Shown piece after piece: positions 57,885 through 64,000 of a DNA stretch of 64,000 nucleotides. The first letter of the stretch is position 1; each line of letters begins with the position of its first letter. Made by a program: the position numbers and the translations under genes. This stretch comes from Alphaproteobacteria bacterium (GTDB taxonomy: Bacteria > Pseudomonadota > Alphaproteobacteria > UBA9219). Location: contig JARLJC010000370.1 of assembly GCA_031291435.1 (NCBI GenBank), forward strand, positions 109,101 to 173,100, written 5' to 3'. The notes beneath the pieces were generated by a model. It was given only the letters and a program-made list of their open reading frames with translations, had not been told where the DNA came from and searched no databases.

Positions 57885-58774
57885 CCAAAACATCTTTCGC
57901 GGTTCCCGATTCCGAACTTGATGCTTTGCTGGCGCGCTATACGCGCGACATCACCGCGCAGGATCGCACCGGGAAATTCGATCCCATCACCGGGCGCGAT
58001 ATCGAAATCGACCAGATGATTTTGGTGCTGCTGCAGCGCATGCGCAAAAACGTCGTGCTGCTGGGCGAGGCCGGAACCGGTAAAACTGCTTTGTTCGTCG
58101 GCCTTGCCCAATGGATCAATGGCGGCAAAGTTCCAGCGATGCTGAAGGGCGCGCGCCTCATTGAACTCGAAATGTCGATGATCGGCGCGGGCTCGCAATC
58201 GCGCGCCGATCTCGAAGGGCGATTGATTCCGATTTTGAAAGGCGTGGCCGAACGCAACGCCGTTCGCGAAGCGGGGGACAAAGTGCGCCCGCCGATTATT
58301 TTCTGCATCGACGAAGTGCATCAATTGATGCTGGCCTTTAAGGCCAGCAGCTACAGCGGCATCGCCGATCTGATGAAGCCCTATCTGACCGCGGGCGATC
58401 TGTATGTGGTGGCGGCGACGACGCGCGAAGAATATGACGATTATGTTTCGGTCGAACCGGCCATCGATCGCCGCTTCCAGAAAATCGCCTTGCGTCCCGC
58501 CGATCTCGCAATGACGCTCGACATCCTGATGAACGTCAAAACCAATTTCGAAAAACATTACGGGATTGAAATCACGCGCGATGCGACCGCGCGTTTGATC
58601 AAGCTCACCGATAAATTTATCCGCAACCGCAACAATCCGGATAAATCGATTCTCGTACTCGATCAGGCCTGCGCGCGTTATGTGAAAGAAGGCGGCAAAG
58701 GCGCGCTCGATGAAAAATCCATCCATGCCGCCGTGGCCGCCGAAGCAGGCATCGACGCCGCCGCGATCAGCTAG
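57881..58774 (+). CDS. stand-alone ClpA/ClpB D1-like AAA+ ATPase
   Basis: FDPITGRDIEIDQMILVLLQRMRKNVVLLGEAGTGKTALFVGLAQWI..GAGSQSRADLEGRLIPILKGV..PPIIFCIDEVHQL..VVAATTREEYDDYVSVEPAIDRRFQKIAL; 297 aa, no second AAA domain. Confidence 0.85.
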   Translation: MTKTSFAVPDSELDALLARYTRDITAQDRTGKFDPITGRDIEIDQMILVLLQRMRKNVVLLGEAGTGKTALFVGLAQWINGGKVPAMLKGARLIELEMSMIGAGSQSRADLEGRLIPILKGVAERNAVREAGDKVRPPIIFCIDEVHQLMLAFKASSYSGIADLMKPYLTAGDLYVVAATTREEYDDYVSVEPAIDRRFQKIALRPADLAMTLDILMNVKTNFEKHYGIEITRDATARLIKLTDKFIRNRNNPDKSILVLDQACARYVKEGGKGALDEKSIHAAVAAEAGIDAAAIS

Positions 58775-58811
58775 AACTCATCTTTGATTAGTGTGTGCTG
58801 TCTTTTCCCTT

Positions 58812-58843
58812 GGGGTCATTCCCGCCTACGCGGCAATGACGCT
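58812..58843. repeat. dRS3-like short repeat TCATTCCCGCCTACGCGGCAATGACG
   Basis: ATTCCC-N8-GGcAAT, one mismatch. Confidence 0.6.
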
Positions 58844-58879
58844 TATGGGGGGTGGTGAAAAAAAACCGAAAGGCCGAAT

Positions 58880-59005
58880 TTAGCCTTGACGCGCTTTGTA
58901 ACGCGGATTGGTCTTGTTGATCACATAGGTGCGGCCCTTGCGGCGAACGACCTTGCAGTTGGCGTGGCGCTTCTTGAGCGACTTGAGCGAATTGGCGACC
59001 TTCAT
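58880..59005 (-). CDS. rpmJ: 50S ribosomal protein L36
   Basis: Hand translation [41 protein letters not shown]; absent from the ORF track because it is short. Confidence 0.95.
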   Translation of the reverse strand: MKVANSLKSLKKRHANCKVVRRKGRTYVINKTNPRYKARQG

Positions 59006-59236
59006 AGTGTTTCCTTACTTTCTTATCAGCTACGCTCAATCGGTGGCGCTTCTCTTGAGAGCGCGCAAATTAGGGATAAGGGCCTTGTCTGTCAAGGAAT
59101 TCGCGGGTGCAAAAAGCGAAATTCACCTCTTGCAAAGACAGACAGGGTAACTATTTATTAACCTGAAGAGCCTAACATGAGAGTAGGGTTAATAGGGTTT
59201 AGTTTAAGTCCTTACGTTCCAATGTGTTAGGAACAA

Positions 59237-59429
59237 TTGCCGGATCTGGTTTTCCGGCAAACAGGGGGTAGAAACATTAACAGGGCCTATGCAGCACACC
59301 CGATCAATAAGCCCACTTCCGGCCTCCTGCCTTCTGTACCCCGCATAAAATCTTCATATCAGGTTCTACCGCCAGAGTTTGCGCGCGGTGCGCAAGCCCG
59401 GCACAGCCATGTCCGGACTTCATCCGGAC
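59237..59429 (+). promoter_or_regulatory. structured leader upstream of phoH-like gene
   Basis: Three short hairpins: TTGCCGGA..TCCGGCAA (59237-59260), TTGCGC..GTGCGCAA (59379-59395), GTCCGG..CCGGAC (59411-59429), the last just before the Shine-Dalgarno AAAAGGAG. Confidence 0.4.
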
Positions 59430-59444
59430 GGAAAAGGAGCACCT

Positions 59445-60194
59445 ATGGGCAAGCGGCGTAACTACGAGCATACGAACCGCAACGAAAAATCGCATAATGT
59501 CGAACCTCTTTATGCGGCCAGTTCGCCCTGGGATCCCTTGAATCAACCTTCTTTCGAACGCCGCGACCAAAGCTATGTGCGTAAGATCAAGCCGCAGAAC
59601 GCCAATCAGGCGATGCTGCTGGAAGCCATGGCGCAGAACAGCCTGGTAGTGGCCGCTGGCCCGGCGGGCACCGGTAAAACCTATCTGGCGATTACGGCGG
59701 CGGTCGAAGCTCTCGAAGCCGGCCGGGTCGATCGCATCATCCTGTCGAGCCCCGCGGTGGAAGCGGGCGAAACGCTGGGATTTTTGCCCGGCGATTTGCA
59801 GGAAAAAATGTCGCCCTTCCTGCGGCCTCTCTATGACGCGCTCAATGACCGCATGGGCGGCAAGCGGCTGAAACAGCATATGGCCGACGGATCGATTGAA
59901 ATCGCACCGATCGGTTTCATGCGCGGGCGCACCCTGAACAATGCCTTCGTGGTGATCGATGAAGCGCAGAACTGCACCTATACCCAGATTAAAATGCTGC
60001 TGACGCGCCTCGGCTGGCACTCCACGATGGTGTTGACCGGCGACCCGGATCAGAGCGACTTGCTCGAAGGCATGTCGGGGTTGAACGATATCGCCAAAAA
60101 GCTGGAAGCGGTGCCGGGGATTGCGGTGGTCAGACTGACGGATAAAGATGTCGTCCGCCATCCGCTGGTCGCCAGCATGCTGGGCGTCCTCTAA
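59445..60194 (+). CDS. PhoH-family ATPase
   Basis: VVAAGPAGTGKTYLAITAAVEALEAGRVDRIILSSPAVEAGETLGFLPGDLQEKMSPFLRPLYDAL..FVVIDEAQNCTYTQIKMLLTRLGWHSTMVLTGDPDQSDL. Confidence 0.93.
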   Translation: MGKRRNYEHTNRNEKSHNVEPLYAASSPWDPLNQPSFERRDQSYVRKIKPQNANQAMLLEAMAQNSLVVAAGPAGTGKTYLAITAAVEALEAGRVDRIILSSPAVEAGETLGFLPGDLQEKMSPFLRPLYDALNDRMGGKRLKQHMADGSIEIAPIGFMRGRTLNNAFVVIDEAQNCTYTQIKMLLTRLGWHSTMVLTGDPDQSDLLEGMSGLNDIAKKLEAVPGIAVVRLTDKDVVRHPLVASMLGVL

Positions 60195-60200
60195 CCGCGA

Positions 60201-60803
60201 CTACATGCGGCCACTCAATACGCCCTGCTGGGCAATCGGTTCCTCATCCAGCGCGGTGAACAAAGCTTCGACTGTATCCACCACTTTGAACAAAGCGCGG
60301 TCGCCGGGTTGCGAAAACCCTTCGGCAATGGTTTTGTCGATCAGCGCCAGCATCGTGTCCCAATAGCCGTTCTGATTGAAGATCAGGACAGGTTTGTTGT
60401 GCAGCTTGAGTTTTTTCCATGTCAAAATTTCGAACACTTCGTCGAGCGTGCCGAACCCGCCGGGCAGGATGACGAAAGCATCGGCATGCTCGACCATCAT
60501 GCGTTTGCGCGTGTGCATGTCGGGCACGACGTGAAGCTTGGTCAGTCCCATATGCTGCACCTCCTGCGCGCGGATATGCTCGGGGATGATGCCGATAACG
60601 ACGCCGCCGAGCTTGAGCGCGGCGTCGGCGACGATACCCATCAAACCGACATGGCCGCCGCCGTAAACCACGCGGCCGCCGCGGCGCGCAATTTCGCTGC
60701 CGATAGCCTGAGCCGAGTCTTTGAAAGCTTGCGCGACGTTACTGGAGGAGCCGCAATAAACGCATACCGATGGAAAAGCCAAGATATAGGGTTCCTGAAA
60801 CAA
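60201..60803 (-). CDS. LOG-family protein (TIGR00730-type)
   Basis: VCVYCGSSSN..GGRVVYGGGHVGLMGIVADAAL..MHTRKRMMVEHADAFVILPGGFGTLDEVFEILTWKKL. Confidence 0.95.
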   Translation of the reverse strand: MFQEPYILAFPSVCVYCGSSSNVAQAFKDSAQAIGSEIARRGGRVVYGGGHVGLMGIVADAALKLGGVVIGIIPEHIRAQEVQHMGLTKLHVVPDMHTRKRMMVEHADAFVILPGGFGTLDEVFEILTWKKLKLHNKPVLIFNQNGYWDTMLALIDKTIAEGFSQPGDRALFKVVDTVEALFTALDEEPIAQQGVLSGRM

Positions 60804-60843
60804 AAGTTACCGGGCCAGTTTAACGCCGGATTGGTTAAAAAAT

Positions 60844-61311
60844 CTATACAGGCGATTTGGGGGCGGCGCTGGCGGGCATATATTGCCCGATCAGGCGGAT
60901 GAAAGGCCGCGCTTCCTGCAAAAACATGACGAGCGGATAGAAAATGAAATCCGGCGCTTCGAGATGCTGAATTTCCAGCAGGCCGCCGACGGTGATCTTG
61001 CCCGCATAATCGATGGCGAAGCGTGCATGCGGCAGGGTGCGTGCGGAATCGACGATCGCCTTGATGGTGTCGCGCCTTTGCACCGATTCGATGCTGAAAG
61101 GCAGGTGGCCGAGCGTCATCACGATCAGAAAACGGTGGCCCTCGATCTGGGCGATGCGGCGCAGTTCGACCGCGATGCCGTCGAGTTCAAAGCTGAAACG
61201 CTCGACGATCGAGGGAAAGGCCGCGAACTGCTCATCGAGCGTTTGCAGCAATTCTTCGAAATCGAGCGGCAAAGGGGCTTGCGGCGAAGCGTGCAAGGAA
61301 GGGGCAGCCAT
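60844..61311 (-). CDS. hypothetical protein
   Basis: 155-aa ORF starting MAAPSLHASPQAPLPLDFEELLQTLDEQFAAF; long ORF extension to 62214 overlaps psd and is spurious. Confidence 0.6.
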   Translation of the reverse strand: MAAPSLHASPQAPLPLDFEELLQTLDEQFAAFPSIVERFSFELDGIAVELRRIAQIEGHRFLIVMTLGHLPFSIESVQRRDTIKAIVDSARTLPHARFAIDYAGKITVGGLLEIQHLEAPDFIFYPLVMFLQEARPFIRLIGQYMPASAAPKSPV

Positions 61312-61491
61312 GGTTAAATCCTTGGGAGAGGCGGGAGTTAAGAATTTCAAGGACGCCTCACTATAAACACGCAACCCCCGAAATTCCAGGCTTTTGTCGG
61401 TCGCCGCATACCGGTTAAGGGCTTGAGAAAGCGAAGGGCCGCCGCTAGGGTAGGCCCTGTAATTGCCACTTTGTTGAGACATCCTCGCCCC

Positions 61492-62199
61492 ATGAAAAAC
61501 AGCAGCCCCTTTCTCTACTTCAATCAGGCCGGATGGCCCTTCATCGGCATTTTCGTCGTTGTGACCTTTATCCTGCTTTTCATCAGCGGGGTTTTGTTCT
61601 GGATCGGCGTTTTGCTCACCGGCTGGTGCTTTTACTTTTTCCGCGATCCCGAACGCGTCACACCGGTGCGCCCCGGCCTGATCGTCAGCCCCGCCGACGG
61701 CAAAGTAGTCCTGATTCAGGATGTGGTGCCCGACGCCGAATTCGGCCTCGGCGATATGCCGCGCACCCGTATCAGCATTTTCCTCAATGTGTTCGATGTC
61801 CATGTCAACCGCGTTCCGGCGGCGGGCAATGTCATCGCGCGCCGTTACCGCGCCGGGAAATTTTTCAACGCCTCGCTCGATAAAGCCAGCGTCGATAACG
61901 AACGCATGGGGCTGACGATCAAGCTCGACGGCGATCATCCCAAGGCGGGCGAAACTTTGGGCGTGGTGCAGATCGCGGGCCTGATCGCCCGCCGCATCAT
62001 CTGCGATGCGCAGGAAGGCCAGCAGGTTCGCACCGGCGAGCGTTTCGGCATCATCCGTTTCGGCAGCCGCACCGATGTGTATCTGCCGCGCGGCGTTTCG
62101 CCGATGGTGAGCGTCGGCCAGTATATGCTGGGCGGCGAAACCGTGCTCGCCGATTGCGCCTCGATTGAAAATCCTCGCGCCGGAGAAGTGCGCGAATGA
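61492..62199 (+). CDS. psd: phosphatidylserine decarboxylase
   Basis: [61 protein letters not shown]. Confidence 0.96.
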   Translation: MKNSSPFLYFNQAGWPFIGIFVVVTFILLFISGVLFWIGVLLTGWCFYFFRDPERVTPVRPGLIVSPADGKVVLIQDVVPDAEFGLGDMPRTRISIFLNVFDVHVNRVPAAGNVIARRYRAGKFFNASLDKASVDNERMGLTIKLDGDHPKAGETLGVVQIAGLIARRIICDAQEGQQVRTGERFGIIRFGSRTDVYLPRGVSPMVSVGQYMLGGETVLADCASIENPRAGEVRE

Positions 62200-62963
62200 G
62201 TTTCGAGCAGCCACCGCGCCGCATCATCAAGGATCTGCCGCTGACGCGCCTGTTGCCCAACGCGCTCACTTTGATGTCGCTTTGTTCGGGGCTGACCGGC
62301 ATTCGCTTTGCCCTGCACAGCCATTGGGATCAGGCGGTGCTGGCGATCATGGCCGCCGCTGTGTTCGACGTTCTCGATGGCCGGGTAGCGCGCATGCTCA
62401 ATATGGCCAGCAAATTCGGGGCCGAACTCGACAGCCTTTCCGACGCCATCAGCTTCGGCGTGGCGCCCGGCTTCATCATGTATGAATGGGTGTTGAACGA
62501 TGCCGGCGATCTCGGCTGGGTCGCGGTGCTGCTGTTCGCGGTGTGCGGCGTGCTGCGTCTGGCGCGGTTCAACACGATGCTCGACAATCACGATATTCCT
62601 TTATGGGCCAAACGGTACTTCACCGGCGTGCCCGCCCCCGCCGGGGCTTCGCTGGCTTTGCTGCCGCTGGCTTATGTGCTGGCCTGGGGCGATGCGATGC
62701 GTATCTCGCCCGCTTTTTACGCCGTGTGGTTGATGATCTGCGGTGGGTTGATGGTCAGCCGCATGCCGACTTTCTCGCTCAAGGGCTGGCGCATTACGCC
62801 GGTCTGGATCGCGCCGATTTTCATTCTGATCGTCGCTTTGATCGCCGAACTGGTGACGGATACATTCGCCACGCTTGCCGTGCTTGGCACCGTTTACGCG
62901 GTGGGATTGCCGCTCGGCTGGCTCAGTTATCGCGCCCGCGCGCGGAAGGAAAACGCAGCATGA
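62196..62963 (+). CDS. pssA: CDP-diacylglycerol-serine O-phosphatidyltransferase
   Basis: [63 protein letters not shown]. Confidence 0.95.
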   Translation: MSFEQPPRRIIKDLPLTRLLPNALTLMSLCSGLTGIRFALHSHWDQAVLAIMAAAVFDVLDGRVARMLNMASKFGAELDSLSDAISFGVAPGFIMYEWVLNDAGDLGWVAVLLFAVCGVLRLARFNTMLDNHDIPLWAKRYFTGVPAPAGASLALLPLAYVLAWGDAMRISPAFYAVWLMICGGLMVSRMPTFSLKGWRITPVWIAPIFILIVALIAELVTDTFATLAVLGTVYAVGLPLGWLSYRARARKENAA

Positions 62964-63802
62964 AACACGTCGAAATCAAAACGCCGAAAGGCGGTATGCT
63001 CAAAATCGGCAACGATCTGCCGCTCGTGTTTTTGCTGGGGCCGTGCCAGATGGAATCGCGCGCCCATGCTCTCGAGATGAGCGCGGCGCTCAAGGAAATC
63101 TCCGACAAATATAAAGTCGGCGTGGTTTATAAAACTTCGTTCGACAAGGCCAATCGCTCGTCGATCAAGACCCAGCGCGGCCTCGGGCTCGACGAGGCCT
63201 TGCCGATCTTCGCCGAAATCCGCGAAAAAACCGGCCTGCCGGTGATGACCGACATTCATGAACGCGAACAATGTGCGCGCGTGGCCGAAGTGGTCGATGT
63301 CTTGCAGATTCCCGCCTTTTTGTGCCGCCAGACGGATTTGTTATTGGCGGCGGGCGAAACCGGGCGCGTTGTGAATGTTAAGAAGGGCCAGTTCCTCGCT
63401 CCGTGGGACATGAAGAATGTCGCCACCAAAATCGCTTCGACCGGCAACGAGAAAATCCTGCTCTGCGAACGCGGCGTCAGCTTCGGTTATAATACTTTAG
63501 TGTCCGATATGCGCAGCCTGCCGATCATGGCGGAGACCGGTTATCCGGTCGTGTTCGACGCCACCCATTCTGTTCAGCAGCCGGGCGGCAAAGGCGAAAC
63601 CAGCGGCGGCGAGCGGCGTTTCGTGCCCGTGCTGGCGCGCGCCGCCGTGTCGGTCGGCGTTGCCGCCGTGTTCATGGAAACGCATGAGAATCCCGATTGC
63701 GCGCCCTCCGACGGCCCCAATATGGTGGTGCTGAAGGATCTGCCCAAACTGATCGAGAATCTTCTCGCCTTCGACAAACTGGCGAAGAATCTCAGCGCAT
63801 AA
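62960..63802 (+). CDS. kdsA: 3-deoxy-8-phosphooctulonate synthase
   Basis: LPLVFLLGPCQMESRAHALEMSAALKEI..VVYKTSFDKANRSSIKTQRGLGLDEAL..PAFLCRQTDLLLAAGETGRVVNVKKGQFLAPWDMKNV. Start overlaps the pssA stop (ATGA). Confidence 0.97.
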   Translation: MKHVEIKTPKGGMLKIGNDLPLVFLLGPCQMESRAHALEMSAALKEISDKYKVGVVYKTSFDKANRSSIKTQRGLGLDEALPIFAEIREKTGLPVMTDIHEREQCARVAEVVDVLQIPAFLCRQTDLLLAAGETGRVVNVKKGQFLAPWDMKNVATKIASTGNEKILLCERGVSFGYNTLVSDMRSLPIMAETGYPVVFDATHSVQQPGGKGETSGGERRFVPVLARAAVSVGVAAVFMETHENPDCAPSDGPNMVVLKDLPKLIENLLAFDKLAKNLSA

Positions 63803-64000
63803 GAAGCGCAAGCCATAGTGGCTTGTAGGGCGCCAGCAGCAGGCAGGCCACGAACGCCGCCGCGACTCCGGCCAGCATCGTATATCCGGTCTTACCGATC
63901 TTTTGTTTCAGGGCGATTGCCAGTTTTGGGAATCGCCGTTTCAGCACGATACGCGCCGCGAAATTCAGGAGTGCCCAGCTTGCCGCCAGCGCCGCGCCCA
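63792..64000 (-). CDS. hydrophobic membrane protein, 5' part cut by the window edge
   Basis: Hand translation ...RIVLKRRFPKLAIALKQKIGKTGYTMLAGVAAAFVACLLLAPYKPLWLALLMR*. Confidence 0.45.
   Translation of the reverse strand, partial: GAALAASWALLNFAARIVLKRRFPKLAIALKQKIGKTGYTMLAGVAAAFVACLLLAPYKPLWLALLMR

Noticed and set aside
60844-62214. 456-aa minus-strand ORF
   Set aside because: Only the C-terminal 155 aa (from Met at 61311) look genuine; the rest is antisense to psd.
62486-63802. 438-aa plus-strand ORF containing KdsA
   Set aside because: N-terminal third is an out-of-frame reading of pssA; the true kdsA start is at 62960, overlapping the pssA stop.

Overview
The window is a chromosomal segment of an alphaproteobacterium, inferred from gene content and order: cobT, a DksA with a single zinc-finger Cys, NAD-GDH of about 1600 aa, rpoH, phasin, bactofilin and hdaA. 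It is gene-dense and mostly housekeeping. Recognisable genes include asnB (partial), adh, cobT, dut, a COG0523 GTPase plus WD40 protein, dksA, an RluA-family pseudouridine synthase, rpoH, a phosphomannomutase, typA, pheST, rpmI-rplT, ubiE, lysA, phasin, bactofilin, adenosine kinase, NAD-GDH, radC, tgt-queA, hdaA, a DEAD-box helicase, lptD, gmhB, metG, comF, tsaB, nfuA, class I fba, cdsA-dxr-aroB, rpmJ, phoH and psd-pssA-kdsA. I saw no tRNA, rRNA, CRISPR, prophage or transposase gene.

The most unusual features are: (1) a five-copy family of intergenic palindromes with an invariant GCGATCG...CGTGAATCGC motif. The outer and inner arms differ in sequence between copies but stay self-complementary. 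One copy supplies the C-terminus of a TetR-like gene, and two overlap the stop codon of a neighbouring gene. (2) A PilV-like type IV pilin fused to a phage-tailspike-type S74 intramolecular chaperone with an intact Ser/Lys motif, next to a PilM-like protein and a secreted Cys-rich protein. (3) A three-copy family of long purine/pyrimidine palindromes. (4) dRS3-like ATTCCC..GGGAAT repeats, including a large nested one. All functional statements are from reading sequence only. No database search or folding was run.
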